Below the pieces are notes generated by a model. The model did no database searches, was not told where the DNA came from, and saw only the letters and a list, made by a program, of their open reading frames with translations. Of a DNA stretch of 64,000 nucleotides, positions 54,068 through 63,012 are shown piece after piece. Each line of letters starts with the position of its first letter. Within the stretch, counting starts at the first letter, position 1. The translations under genes were made by a program, and so were the position numbers. The DNA comes from Roseibium aestuarii (GTDB lineage: Bacteria; Pseudomonadota; Alphaproteobacteria; Rhizobiales; Stappiaceae), in NCBI RefSeq assembly GCF_008477545.1, contig NZ_VORA01000002.1, forward strand, positions 682,001 to 746,000. The letters are read 5' to 3'.

Positions 54068-55042
54068 ATGTCCGAAACATCAGGCCCGCATCTGTCGCGC
54101 CGAAAGCTGCTTGCCACCGGCTCCGGCCTTTTCGCGGGCTCTGGCCTGCTCGCCACGGGCGCGTTTGCCCCGCTGACGCGATCCCTCGGCTTCGTCACCC
54201 CGGCCCGCGCGCTGGAGCTGGGAGAGCACGCGATCACCGTCCTGTCGGATGGTCATCTGACGCTGCCCATGTCCTTCGCCCTGCCGGATCGCACGCCGGA
54301 GGAAATCAGCGCGCTGCTTTCGCCCCACGGCCTGCCCATCGATGCACTTGTGCCCGACTGCAACGTCACGCTGGTGCGCAGCGGGGATCGCACGATCCTC
54401 TTCGATGTCGGCTCCGGCGGAAATTTTCAGGCGACCGCGGGCGAATTGCCCCAACGTCTGGACGAGGCGGGGATCTCCTCCGACGAGATCACCCATGTGG
54501 TTCTGACCCATGGCCACCCGGACCATCTCTGGGGCATGCTCGACGAGTTCGACGAACCGCTCTTTGCCAATGCGGAGGTTCTGGTGCCGCAAGCCGAATG
54601 GGACTACTGGCGCGCCGACACCACGCTCTCGCAGACCCCGGAGGAGCGCCGCACCTTCGTCGTCGGCGCCCAGACCCGTTTCGCGGCCATCGAGGACCGG
54701 GTCACACTGATCCGTCCGGGGCAGGAAATCCTGCCGGGCATCGAGGCAGTGGACACGGCCGGCCACACGCAGGGCCACACGTCCTACATGCTGCATGATG
54801 CGGGAGAGAGCGTGCTGATTGTCGGAGATGCCATCTCCAACGCGGTGATTTCCTTCGAGCGGCCGGACTGGATCTCAGGCAGCGACCAGGATCCACAGCA
54901 GGCGATCGCGACCCGTCTCGCCCTGCTCGACCGGCTTGCAGGCGACCGGAGCCGGGTCATCGGCTATCACTTCCCCACCCCGGCAAGCGGCCGGGTCGAG
55001 CGTTCGGGCACGGCTTACCGCTTCGTCGCAAGCGAGGAGTAA
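54068..55042 (+). CDS. Tat-exported metallo-beta-lactamase-fold hydrolase, SoxH-like
   Basis: 324 residues from ATG at 54068, with GGGAGG 5 nt upstream. Tat signal with SRRKLLATGSG, cleavage near ARALEL. Zinc motif THGHPDHLWG (HxHxDH), later histidines in GHTQGHTSYML and the aspartate in VGDAIS. MBL proteins named SoxH accompany some sox clusters; the biochemical role is not established. Periplasmic. Flanked by two YeeE-type transporters. Confidence 0.83.
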   Translation: MSETSGPHLSRRKLLATGSGLFAGSGLLATGAFAPLTRSLGFVTPARALELGEHAITVLSDGHLTLPMSFALPDRTPEEISALLSPHGLPIDALVPDCNVTLVRSGDRTILFDVGSGGNFQATAGELPQRLDEAGISSDEITHVVLTHGHPDHLWGMLDEFDEPLFANAEVLVPQAEWDYWRADTTLSQTPEERRTFVVGAQTRFAAIEDRVTLIRPGQEILPGIEAVDTAGHTQGHTSYMLHDAGESVLIVGDAISNAVISFERPDWISGSDQDPQQAIATRLALLDRLAGDRSRVIGYHFPTPASGRVERSGTAYRFVASEE

Positions 55043-55045
55043 GGG

Positions 55046-56164
55046 CTATTCGGCAGCGGAGGGGCGTTCCGTCCCTTCGTTGCGCCGGAAGGCCGAGAGC
55101 AGAGAGCCCTCCACCAGCAGGGACAGGCCGAGCCTTGCCCCCAGCACCATGCAGAGCGTGACGACGGGCGCGGAAATGGCGAGCGCGGAGAAGCCGGTCA
55201 TCGTCTGGCCTACCGTGCAGCCCATGGCGAAGACACCTCCGACACCCATCAGCGTACCACCCAGAATGTGGCGCCCGAGTTCCCGCGCATCGTCACAAGC
55301 CTCCCAGCGGATGTCCCGCTTGCGGAAGGCGGCCAGCGCCGCACCAACGACCGTTCCAACGACAAGCCCCACCCCATAGTCCGGTCCGGTCCCGGTATAG
55401 GTGATGAGCTGGAGGATGGTGTCGCCCACCGGCACCACGAAGGATCCGGCCTCGACCTGCACCGGAGCCAGCGCACCGTTGGCAAGCTGGGTGGTTACCG
55501 CCCAGCCAAAGGCGATCACCAGTCCGATGACAGCCGAAGCCGCAATCCGCACCCGATGCCGCCGGAAGGACGCCGGCCGGAACACCCACCACAGGCCGGC
55601 AGCGGCAATCAGCAGGGCCAGAAGCGGCTGCACCAGCGGAAAGGCGGGAAGACCCAGCAGGGTTGCCAGAATGTCGCCGAGGGACTGGCTTCCGCTCCAG
55701 TCGAAGGACAGGGCCAGATCATCGACGAGCGGCCGGCGCACGAGCCCGACGAGCCCCCGCTGCGCAGCGAGCGCCGACAGGCCGATGACCGTCAGCACCA
55801 CGAGCGCCCGCAGGCTGCCTCCCCCCAGACGCAACACGGCCCCGAAGCCGCAGGTCCCCACCAGCGCCATGCCGAAGCCGAACATCAACCCGCCGGCAAT
55901 CGCGCCGGTCCAGGGGAAGTCGGAGGCGAGATAGAAGGAGAGCCGGGGATCGGCGAAGCCGAACACCACCAGCAGCTGGGTCGCCGCCAGCGCCACGAGC
56001 GATGCCAGAGCCCAGCAGCGAATGCCCGAACTGTCGCCGGCATACCAGAACCGTTCCAGTGCCGAGAGCGTGCAGAAATGGGTCGACCGGGCGACGAACC
56101 CGAGGGCCACGCCGGCAAGTCCCCCGAGGACGGGCAACAAAAGAGAAGCGTCCAGCGCCACCAT
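55046..56164 (-). CDS. YeeE/YedE-family sulfur-compound transporter
   Basis: 372 residues from ATG at 56164, after GGGGGAGCTCGGTC; the open frame above it looks non-coding. Polytopic, with the family Cys motifs ARSTHFCTLSALERF, LVGTCGFGAVLRLGGGSLRAL and FAMGCTVGQTMTGFSAL. Second such transporter in the region; converges on the metallo-hydrolase gene with a 3-bp gap. Confidence 0.9.
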   Translation of the reverse strand: MVALDASLLLPVLGGLAGVALGFVARSTHFCTLSALERFWYAGDSSGIRCWALASLVALAATQLLVVFGFADPRLSFYLASDFPWTGAIAGGLMFGFGMALVGTCGFGAVLRLGGGSLRALVVLTVIGLSALAAQRGLVGLVRRPLVDDLALSFDWSGSQSLGDILATLLGLPAFPLVQPLLALLIAAAGLWWVFRPASFRRHRVRIAASAVIGLVIAFGWAVTTQLANGALAPVQVEAGSFVVPVGDTILQLITYTGTGPDYGVGLVVGTVVGAALAAFRKRDIRWEACDDARELGRHILGGTLMGVGGVFAMGCTVGQTMTGFSALAISAPVVTLCMVLGARLGLSLLVEGSLLSAFRRNEGTERPSAAE

Positions 56165-56309
56165 GACCGAGCTCCCCCTCTGGCCGTTGATGCGTTTCCT
56201 CACGCGCCATGCAAGGGATGGCGTCTTTTCAGGCGAGACTAGCAGTGCGATCCGGAGGCGGCAAACCGCCCGCGTGGTGCACTGCACGCAACGTCAGGCG
56301 AACAGGCCC

Positions 56310-56690
56310 TCAGACATCGCCGCCGCGCACGTCCTTGCAGAAGAGGTCATAGAGACCGGCGATCACGGTGCTCACCTCGTTGTTCATGAGGCTGTAGTAG
56401 ATCATGCGTCCATCGCGGCGGGCCTGAACGAGGCCTTCGAGCCGCAGGCGTGCCAGCTGCTGCGACACCGCAGCCTGGGACATGGCGAGAATTTCCTCAA
56501 GCTCCGAGACGGACTTCTCACCCTCCGACAACAGGCAGAGAATCACCAGACGCGTTTCATGGGACAGCGCCTTGAGCAGGTCGCTTGCCTTGCGCGCCTG
56601 CTGGATCAGAAGGTCCACATCCTTGGACATCCCGGAGGCGTCCTTCGAAGGTTCCTGCATCACTTGACCAATCCCGGTTGGTGCGTCCAT
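56310..56690 (-). CDS. soxR: ArsR-family repressor of thiosulfate oxidation
   Basis: 126 residues. Winged helix: LLKALSHETRLVILCLLSEGEKSVSELEEILAMSQAAVSQQLARLRLEGLVQARRDGRMIYYSL in the middle of the protein (start and end of that stretch are typical ArsR). No classic ArsR metal-binding CxC is present; C49 and C118 are the only cysteines, and SoxR-type sensors use cysteines for sulfane sulfur. Upstream ATGs at residues 11 and 21 are alternative starts. Placed next to soxS as in other sox clusters. Confidence 0.85.
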   Translation of the reverse strand: MDAPTGIGQVMQEPSKDASGMSKDVDLLIQQARKASDLLKALSHETRLVILCLLSEGEKSVSELEEILAMSQAAVSQQLARLRLEGLVQARRDGRMIYYSLMNNEVSTVIAGLYDLFCKDVRGGDV

Positions 56691-56741
56691 CTCGCCGCAC
56701 GATCCTCCACCTGTGCTTGATGCCCCAAGCGAAGCCGGAGT

Positions 56742-57215
56742 TCAATCGGCTTCTGGGGTCTTTGACCCAAGTTTTTCAATCATTTCGCCAAGAACGGGCC
56801 AAAAGAAGTGCTCACCCGGATAGCCTCGCAGTCTGGCAACTTCCTGACCGTCTTCAATCAGGATGAAGGTCGGTGTCAGCACGTCAGGCGAAATACCATC
56901 CAGATCTTGCGGCCAGGGGCGGCTGATATCGACGCGGCGCAGCGGAGCCCGCCGCCCCTCGGGCGTGTTCGGATAGGCTGGCGCGATCTCCTCGTTCCAC
57001 CGCTTGCACCAGGCGCAGCCCGGCTGCTCGAGCATCACCAGCTCGGCCGCCACCGCCCCGCCCGGCGGGCCCAGCGCCAGCAGGGCGCTCATCACGACGC
57101 ACCATGAAAGTACACGCGCACCCGCCGCCGTGATCGCCCCCATCCATGACGGTCGTCGCCTGAAGGAAGACCGGACCGGGCTCCGCGGTCTTCGCAGCTG
57201 CAGCACACTTGCCAT
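56742..57215 (-). CDS. soxS: periplasmic thioredoxin-like protein SoxS
   Basis: 157 residues from ATG at 57215, after GGAGAG. A signal anchor (VLSWCVVMSALLALGPPGGAVA) leads to a thioredoxin-fold domain with C67-AW-C70 in EQPGCAWCKRWNEE and a cis-Pro segment VLTPTFILIEDGQEVARLRGYPG. SoxS keeps the SoxYZ carrier cysteine reactive. Order soxR-soxS facing soxV matches Paracoccus-type clusters. Confidence 0.88.
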   Translation of the reverse strand: MASVLQLRRPRSPVRSSFRRRPSWMGAITAAGARVLSWCVVMSALLALGPPGGAVAAELVMLEQPGCAWCKRWNEEIAPAYPNTPEGRRAPLRRVDISRPWPQDLDGISPDVLTPTFILIEDGQEVARLRGYPGEHFFWPVLGEMIEKLGSKTPEAD

Positions 57216-57244
57216 GTTGAACTCTCCGCCAAACTGTGTTTGCG

Positions 57245-57266
57245 ATATATAGCGCTTTTTGAATAT
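57245..57266. promoter_or_regulatory. SoxR-type operator between soxS and soxV
   Basis: AT-rich imperfect palindrome with TTTTTGAATAT on the plus strand and outer ATAT arms. It lies in the soxS/soxV divergent promoter, the place where SoxR is known to bind in Pseudaminobacter. Matches the 58727-58746 element in its core. Confidence 0.55.
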
Positions 57267-57302
57267 TTCGAGAAGCCTCACCGGGGAGGAGTGGGAGGGG
57301 AC

Positions 57303-58037
57303 ATGCTCGACGTTTCGCTGGGGGCGGCATTTCTCGCCGGCCTTCTTTCCTTCGTGTCCCCTTGCGTGCTGCCCATCGTGCCGCCGTATCTCTGCTTTCT
57401 CGCAGGTGTCAGCGTCGATCAGTTGCAGGAGGAGCGCCCGACCTCGGAGACCGGACGCAGGATCATCCTCGCCGCCATCGCCTTCGTGCTCGGCTTCACG
57501 GTCGTCTTCGTGGCACTGGGCGCGACCGCCAATGTGGTCGGTCAGTCAATCGCCCGCTACTACGACACCCTGTCGATCATCGCCGGTGCGCTCATCATCG
57601 TGATGGGCCTCCACTTCCTGGGGCTGTTCCGCATCGCGCTTCTCTTCCGCGAAGCGCGCTTCCATCCCCAGTCGAAGCCGACGGGACTGCTCGGTGCCTT
57701 CGTCATGGGCCTGGCCTTCGCCTTCGGCTGGACCCCATGTGTCGGCCCGGTTCTGGCCTCGATCCTCTTCGTCGCCGGCGGGTCGGACACGGCCTGGACG
57801 GGCGCGAGCCTGCTTGCGGTCTACGCCCTGGGCATCGGCTTGCCCTTCATCATCGCCGCCGCCTTCGCCAGCCGCTTCCTCGCCTTCGCCCGGCGATTCC
57901 GTCGGCACATGGGCCTCGTGGAAAAGGTCATGGGCGGCTTTCTGGTGCTCACCGGACTTCTCATCATCACCGGCCAGGTTTCGGCAATCGCCAACTGGCT
58001 TCTCGAAACCTTCCCGGCCTTTACCCAGGTCGGCTGA
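57303..58037 (+). CDS. soxV: CcdA-family membrane thiol transporter SoxV
   Basis: 244 residues from ATG at 57303, with GGGAGGGG just upstream; the ORF extends to 57240 but lacks a site there. Six helices with the paired Cys of CcdA/DsbD: FVSPCVLPIVPPYLCFLAG and FGWTPCVGPVLASILF. It moves electrons from cytoplasmic thioredoxin to SoxW/SoxS in the periplasm. Confidence 0.92.
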   Translation: MLDVSLGAAFLAGLLSFVSPCVLPIVPPYLCFLAGVSVDQLQEERPTSETGRRIILAAIAFVLGFTVVFVALGATANVVGQSIARYYDTLSIIAGALIIVMGLHFLGLFRIALLFREARFHPQSKPTGLLGAFVMGLAFAFGWTPCVGPVLASILFVAGGSDTAWTGASLLAVYALGIGLPFIIAAAFASRFLAFARRFRRHMGLVEKVMGGFLVLTGLLIITGQVSAIANWLLETFPAFTQVG

Positions 58038-58052
58038 TCCCGGAGGACGATC

Positions 58053-58679
58053 ATGGTCCGGTTTCCCCCCATCCCTTGCCTGCGTTCCGCAGCACTCCTT
58101 GCGTTTCTCTGTGCCGGCGCTTTGCTTCCGGCCCTCCCCGGCACCGCTCATGCGGTGGAAATGGGCGAGGACGGGCTGCACAAGGAGCCCTGGTTCACGG
58201 TGACCTTCCGCGATGTGGCCGAAGACATCGCGACGGCCCAGGCCGAAGGCAAGCGGCTGGTCCTGATCTTCGAACAGCGCGGCTGCATCTATTGCCGGCA
58301 GATGCATGAGAAGATCCTCTCCGACCCGGAGGTGAGCGACTTCATCAAGGCCAACTACATGGTCGTGCAATACAACATGTTCGGGGACGAGGAGGTCACC
58401 GACCTGGACGGCGAGACCCTCACCGAAAAGACCGCCGCCCGCAAATGGGGCTTCGTCTTCACCCCCACCATCGTCTTCCTGCCCGAGGAGGCACCGGCGG
58501 AAGGCTCCGTGTCCCAGGCAGCGGTGGCCACCATGCCCGGCGCCTTTGGCAAGCTCACCTTCCTCAACATGTTCCGCTGGGTCCGCGAAAAGGGCTACGA
58601 GGGCGAGGAGCATTTTCAGAAGTACCACGCCCGCATCATCAACCGGATGCGCGAAGAGGGCAAAGCGGTCTCCGACTGA
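58053..58679 (+). CDS. soxW: periplasmic thioredoxin SoxW
   Basis: 208 residues. Signal peptide ending TAHAVE; thioredoxin-fold domain with the CxxC motif CIYC in LVLIFEQRGCIYCRQMH and the cis-Pro region FTPTIVFLP. It receives electrons from SoxV. 15 bp separate it from soxV. The C-terminus carries a charged tail rich in Arg/Glu. Confidence 0.9.
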   Translation: MVRFPPIPCLRSAALLAFLCAGALLPALPGTAHAVEMGEDGLHKEPWFTVTFRDVAEDIATAQAEGKRLVLIFEQRGCIYCRQMHEKILSDPEVSDFIKANYMVVQYNMFGDEEVTDLDGETLTEKTAARKWGFVFTPTIVFLPEEAPAEGSVSQAAVATMPGAFGKLTFLNMFRWVREKGYEGEEHFQKYHARIINRMREEGKAVSD

Positions 58680-58726
58680 AGCTCAGAAGATTGCTTCGAC
58701 GCAGCGGAACTTGGCACTTGCCATAC

Positions 58727-58746
58727 ACATTCAAAAAATCATATGT
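58727..58746. promoter_or_regulatory. SoxR-type operator upstream of soxX
   Basis: ACATTCAAAAAATCATATGT; outer ACAT/ATGT arms and the ATTCAAA core match the sites at 57245 and 54046. It lies in the soxW-soxX gap, the second known SoxR position in related clusters. Confidence 0.55.
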
Positions 58747-58802
58747 TTCTATTTGAGGAGGAACGGCGGCCCTGCAGGAGTCGCCGGGGATGGAACGGCA
58801 TC

Positions 58803-58819
58803 CCGGCAGAGACTGCCGG
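58803..58819 (+). promoter_or_regulatory. hairpin in the soxX leader
   Basis: CCGGCAG and CTGCCGG form a 7-bp stem with an AGA loop, in the 5' leader about 43 nt before the soxX start. Function unknown; it could stabilise the soxXYZA transcript. Confidence 0.35.
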
Positions 58820-58861
58820 TGCAGTGCCGTCTGTCCTGAGAGGAGGAGGAAACCCGGACCA

Positions 58862-59341
58862 ATGTTGAAGGGCCTGAAGAACCTGGGGCTGCCGGCGTCG
58901 ATTGTCGGCCTTGGTCTCATCGCAAGCGCCGCCGCGAGGGCCGGCACCATCGAACCGGACAGCCTGCCCATCGAGGACATGTCCTTCGCCCAGTCCCTGA
59001 CGGGCACCGCCGGCGATCCGGCCTCCGGGCGCGCGGCCTTCGCCGACCGCAAGAAGGGCAACTGCCTCGCCTGTCACGAGAACGCCGACCTGAGCAAGGA
59101 GCTCTTCCACGGCGATGTCGGCCCCAGCCTCGACGGGGTGGCCAGCCGCTGGGAGGAGCCGCAGCTGCGCGCCATCGTCATGAACAGCAAGGCCGTCTTC
59201 GGCGAGCAGACCGTGATGCCCGGCTTCTACACCCTCAAGGTCGGCGCCAATGTCGATGACGAGCACAAGGGCAAGACCATTCTGACCGCGCAGGAGGTGG
59301 AAGACGTCGTCTCCTATCTCATGACGCTCAAGGACAACTGA
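58862..59341 (+). CDS. soxX: SoxX, c-type cytochrome subunit of SoxAX
   Basis: 159 residues from ATG at 58862, with AGGAGGA 11 nt upstream; ATG at 58790 is in frame but adds a Cys-rich head without signal character. Sec signal, then one haem c site C68-LA-C71-H72 (GNCLACHENAD) and a distal Met in QTVMPGFYTLKV. SoxAX couples the sulfur substrate oxidatively to the SoxY cysteine. Confidence 0.93.
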   Translation: MLKGLKNLGLPASIVGLGLIASAAARAGTIEPDSLPIEDMSFAQSLTGTAGDPASGRAAFADRKKGNCLACHENADLSKELFHGDVGPSLDGVASRWEEPQLRAIVMNSKAVFGEQTVMPGFYTLKVGANVDDEHKGKTILTAQEVEDVVSYLMTLKDN

Positions 59342-59364
59342 GACACCGCTTCAAGGAGCTTTCC

Positions 59365-59814
59365 ATGACGATCACCCGACGCCAGATGCTGGGCGCCACG
59401 GCCGGCGCCGCCGTTACCCTGGCCTTCCTGCCGCGCCTGGCGCTTGCCGCCGCGCAGTCCACCGACGAGGCCATCATGGCTTTCACCAAGGGCGCGACCC
59501 CGACCGAAGGCACCGTCTCGCTCGACACGCCCGAGATCGCCGAGAACGGCAACACCGTGCCGGTCGGCGTATCGGTCGACAGCCCCATGACCGCCGACAA
59601 CTACGTTGAGTCCGTGCTGATCCTGGCCGATGGCAATCCAAATCCCGCCGTCGCGACCTTCCACTTCACCGCCCTGAGCGGCGTGGCGGAGGCCAAGACC
59701 CGCATCCGTCTGGCGAAGACCCAGAACGTGATCGCAGTCGCCCGCATGAACGACGGCTCGGTCTTCATCGACCGCAAGGAAGTCAAGGTGACGATCGGCG
59801 GCTGCGGCGGCTGA
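59365..59814 (+). CDS. soxY: SoxY, sulfur-carrier subunit of SoxYZ
   Basis: 149 residues. Tat signal MTITRRQMLGATAGAAVTLAF and the C-terminal GGCGG swinging arm, whose Cys carries the sulfur intermediates. The middle beta-sandwich contains VPVGVSVDSPMTADNYVESV. SoxZ is exported with it on this one Tat signal. AGGAG precedes the ATG. Confidence 0.96.
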   Translation: MTITRRQMLGATAGAAVTLAFLPRLALAAAQSTDEAIMAFTKGATPTEGTVSLDTPEIAENGNTVPVGVSVDSPMTADNYVESVLILADGNPNPAVATFHFTALSGVAEAKTRIRLAKTQNVIAVARMNDGSVFIDRKEVKVTIGGCGG

Positions 59815-59872
59815 CCGCCCCCCGGATTCCGGATCCCGACAGGCTTCGCCAGATCAACAAGGACACAGACAA

Positions 59873-60199
59873 ATGGCAGACAACAAACCCCGCGTGAAAG
59901 TGCCGAAAAAGGCCGCCAAGGGCGAGGTGATCGCGATCAAGACGCTGATCAGCCACCCGATGGAATCCGGCCAGCGCAAGGACAAGGCCGGCAATCTGGT
60001 TCCGCGCCAGATCATCAACAAGTTCACCTGCGAGTTCAACGGCCAGGTGGTCTTCACCTGCGACATGGACCCCGCCGTCTCGGCCAACCCCTATCTGGAA
60101 TTCAACGTCCGGGTCGATGAGCCGGGCACATTCAAGTTCACCTGGGTGGACGACGACGGGAGCATCTACGAGGCGGTGAATTCCATCGCCGTGGAATGA
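59873..60199 (+). CDS. soxZ: SoxZ, partner of SoxY
   Basis: 108 residues, no signal peptide, as usual for SoxZ. PRVKVPKKAAKGEVIAIKTLISHPMESGQRKD opens the Ig-like fold; WVDDDGSIYEAVNSIAVE closes it. Its stop overlaps the ATG at 60196 of the soxA frame. Confidence 0.95.
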   Translation: MADNKPRVKVPKKAAKGEVIAIKTLISHPMESGQRKDKAGNLVPRQIINKFTCEFNGQVVFTCDMDPAVSANPYLEFNVRVDEPGTFKFTWVDDDGSIYEAVNSIAVE

Positions 60200-60237
60200 C
60201 GGCAACCGAGGGACCGCACCAATCGGGAGGAGACGAT

Positions 60238-61098
60238 TTGGCCAGGATCACGAAAAGACTGGGGTGGACATTGTCGGCGATCATCGTCGCGGCCACACCT
60301 GCCCTCTCGGGCGGACCCGTGGATGAGCAACTCATCATCGACGGCGAGACCGAGATCATCACCCGCGCGCCTGCGCCCGAAGGACATCCCCTCGACGAGG
60401 TGACATCCGGCTGGCTCTACCGCACGGACGAGACCCGCGCGCTGGAGGCCGACAGCTTCCAGAACCCGGGCATGCTCTATGTGGAACAGGGCGAGACGAT
60501 CTGGAACACCGTGGATGGTGCGGCCGGCAAGTCCTGCGCTTCCTGTCACGGGGACGGCAAGGAATTCCTGAAAGGCATCGGCGCCCACTACCCGAAGTGG
60601 GATGCGGACGCCAAGCGGCCGATCAACGTCGAGCTTCAGATCAACAAGTGCCGCGAAGCCAACATGCAGGCCGAGCCCTACAAGTTCGACGCCCCCGACC
60701 AGCGGGCGCTGACCACCTTCATCCGGCACCAGTCCCTCGGCGAACCGGTCTCCATCGACCTCACCTCCGGCGACATGCAGTCCTGGTGGGAAAAGGGCAA
60801 GGAGACCTATTACACCCGCATGGGCCAGCTGAACCTCTCCTGCGCCTCGTGCCATGAGGACAACAACGGCAACTACATCCGCGCCGACCACCTGAGCCAG
60901 GGCAACGTCAACGGCTTCCCGACCTATCGCCTCAAGCAGTCCGAAATGGTCTCCCTGCACAACCGCTTCCGCGGTTGCATCCGGGACACTCGCGCGGCCT
61001 TCCCGGCCGCCTTCTCCGACGAGCTGATGGCACTGGAAGTCTATGTCACCTGGCGCGGCACGGGCCTCGGCGTCGAAACCCCGTCGGTTCGCCAATAG
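60238..61098 (+). CDS. soxA: SoxA, dihaem cytochrome subunit of SoxAX
   Basis: 286 residues from TTG at 60238, with CGGGAGGAG 4 nt upstream; this gives a well-formed signal peptide (ARITKRLGWTLSAIIVAATPALSG). The ATG at 60196 overlaps soxZ but would add a long charged head. Two haem sites, KSCASCHGD and LSCASCHED, mark the dihaem form. The active-site Cys ligand is in FRGCIRDTRAA. Confidence 0.92.
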   Translation: MARITKRLGWTLSAIIVAATPALSGGPVDEQLIIDGETEIITRAPAPEGHPLDEVTSGWLYRTDETRALEADSFQNPGMLYVEQGETIWNTVDGAAGKSCASCHGDGKEFLKGIGAHYPKWDADAKRPINVELQINKCREANMQAEPYKFDAPDQRALTTFIRHQSLGEPVSIDLTSGDMQSWWEKGKETYYTRMGQLNLSCASCHEDNNGNYIRADHLSQGNVNGFPTYRLKQSEMVSLHNRFRGCIRDTRAAFPAAFSDELMALEVYVTWRGTGLGVETPSVRQ

Positions 61099-61142
61099 GC
61101 CCTGCGCCAGAGGCCCCGCACCCGCGGGCCTGAACCCATCGT

Positions 61143-61167
61143 CCGGTGCGGGGAGACCCCGCACCGG
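61143..61167 (+). promoter_or_regulatory. strong hairpin between soxA and soxB
   Basis: CCGGTGCGGGG pairs perfectly with CCCCGCACCGG, 11 bp with an AGA loop, 45 nt past the soxA stop and 115 nt before soxB. No T-run. Possible attenuator or RNase-protection element dividing the operon. Confidence 0.5.
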
Positions 61168-61282
61168 CCCCTGATCCATCGAGTGTCCGCAACGCGTGCT
61201 TTGATCACCGGCCTGTCACAGCCGGACAGCGCCCCCGTGCCGCAGACCTGCCGACCATGAGCCTGAAACGGAGTAGGCCCAG

Positions 61283-62977
61283 ATGTTTTCCAGACGTGAA
61301 TTCCTGATGGCGGCGACAGCCACCAGCGCCCTTCTGGGCTCCGGCATGGCCGGATCCTGGTCGCGGCTGATGGCGCAGCAGAGCCTGACGGAGGACCAGC
61401 TCCTGGCCATGGACCCGAAGGGCAAGCTCACCCTCGTCCACATCACCGACATTCACGCCCAGCTGAAGCCGCTCTATTTCCGCGAGCCCTCCATCAACCT
61501 CGGTATCGGCGAGGTTGCCGGCCAGCCGCCGCACGTGACCGGGGCCGATTTCCTGAAGCTCTACAACATCGCGCCCGGATCCCCGGATGCCTATGCGCTG
61601 ACGAGCGAGGACTATGTGGCGCTGGCCCGCAGCTATGGCCGCATGGGTGGACTGGACCGGATCGCCACCGTGATCCGCCGCATCCGCGCCGAGCGCGGCG
61701 ACGACAATGTGCTGCTGCTCGATGGCGGCGACACCTGGCAGGGCAGCTTCACCTCCAACGCCACCCTTGGCCAGGACATGGTGACGGTGATGAACGCCCT
61801 GAAGCCGGATGCCATGACGGGACACTGGGAGTTCACCTATGGCACAGACCGGGTGAAGGAGATCATCGACGGTCTGCCCTTCGCCTTCCTCGGCTCCAAC
61901 ATCTATGACGCGGAGTGGGACGAACCCGCCTTCGAGGCCTGGCGCATGTATGAACGCGGCGGCGCAAGGGTCGCCGTCATCGGTCAGGCCTTCCCCTACA
62001 CCCCCATCGCCAATCCCCGCTGGATGATCCCCGACTGGTCCTTCGGCATCAAGGAAGAGGACATTGCCGCCCACGTCGAAGAAGCCATTGCAGAAGGCGC
62101 AGACGTGGTCGTGCTCCTCTCCCACAACGGCTTCGACGTGGACCGCAAGCTGGCCTCCCGCGTCGACGGGATCGATGTGATCCTCACCGGCCACACCCAT
62201 GACGCCCTGCCCGAGCCGGTGATCGTCAACAACACGCTGGTGATCGCGTCGGGCTCCAACGGCAAGTTCCTCAGCCGCATCGACCTCGACGTCCAGGACG
62301 GCAAGGTCACCAGCTATGCCCATCGCCTGATCCCGATCTTCTCCGACGTGATCACGCCGGATGCGGAGATGAGCGCCCTCATCGACGAGGTGCGCGCGCC
62401 CTATGAGGCCGATCTCCAGCGGGTGCTCGGCCGCACCGAAAGTCTCCTCTACCGGCGTGGCAACTTCAACGGCACCTTCGATGACCTGATCTGCCAGGCG
62501 CTCCTGTCCGAACGCGATGCGGAGATCGCCCTCTCCCCCGGCTTCCGCTGGGGCACCACGCTGCTGCCAGGCCAGGACATCACCTTCGAGGACGTGCACA
62601 ACGCCTGCGCCATGACCTATCCGGCCGCCTATCGCACGGCCATGACCGGTCAGATGCTCAAGGACATTCTGGAGGATGTGGGCGACAACCTGTTCAACCC
62701 GGATCCCTATTACCAGCAGGGGGGCGACATGGTTCGTGTCGGCGGCATGGGCTACACCATCGACCCGTCGAAATCGATCGGCGAGCGCATCTCCGCCATG
62801 ACCCTGCTGTCCACCGGCGAGGCGATCGATCCGGCCCGCGAATACATCGTCGCCGGCTGGGCCTCGGTGAACGAGGGCACGGAAGGCCCGCCCATCGCCG
62901 AGGTCGTCGAGGCCCATCTGTCGAAAAATCCCGTCGTCGTCCTGCCGGACAACCAGTCCGTCAAGCTGGCCGGCTGA
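61283..62977 (+). CDS. soxB: SoxB, thiosulfohydrolase
   Basis: 564 residues. Tat signal MFSRREFLMAATATS. Dimanganese metallophosphatase-like core: TDIHAQLKPLYF, LLDGGDTWQGS, MTGHWEFTYG, LLSHNGFD, LTGHTHDALP. It hydrolyses the terminal sulfone from SoxY-bound thiosulfate to release sulfate. The C-terminal 5'-nucleotidase-type domain is complete. Confidence 0.96.
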   Translation: MFSRREFLMAATATSALLGSGMAGSWSRLMAQQSLTEDQLLAMDPKGKLTLVHITDIHAQLKPLYFREPSINLGIGEVAGQPPHVTGADFLKLYNIAPGSPDAYALTSEDYVALARSYGRMGGLDRIATVIRRIRAERGDDNVLLLDGGDTWQGSFTSNATLGQDMVTVMNALKPDAMTGHWEFTYGTDRVKEIIDGLPFAFLGSNIYDAEWDEPAFEAWRMYERGGARVAVIGQAFPYTPIANPRWMIPDWSFGIKEEDIAAHVEEAIAEGADVVVLLSHNGFDVDRKLASRVDGIDVILTGHTHDALPEPVIVNNTLVIASGSNGKFLSRIDLDVQDGKVTSYAHRLIPIFSDVITPDAEMSALIDEVRAPYEADLQRVLGRTESLLYRRGNFNGTFDDLICQALLSERDAEIALSPGFRWGTTLLPGQDITFEDVHNACAMTYPAAYRTAMTGQMLKDILEDVGDNLFNPDPYYQQGGDMVRVGGMGYTIDPSKSIGERISAMTLLSTGEAIDPAREYIVAGWASVNEGTEGPPIAEVVEAHLSKNPVVVLPDNQSVKLAG

Positions 62978-63012
62978 CCCCTTTTCCCTTCGCGCATCCT
63001 GAGGACATCTTC

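Noticed and set aside
58711..58725. Sigma-54-like TTGGCACTTGCC upstream of soxX
   Set aside because: The GG and GC elements lack the required 5-bp spacing, so it is not a sigma-54 promoter.
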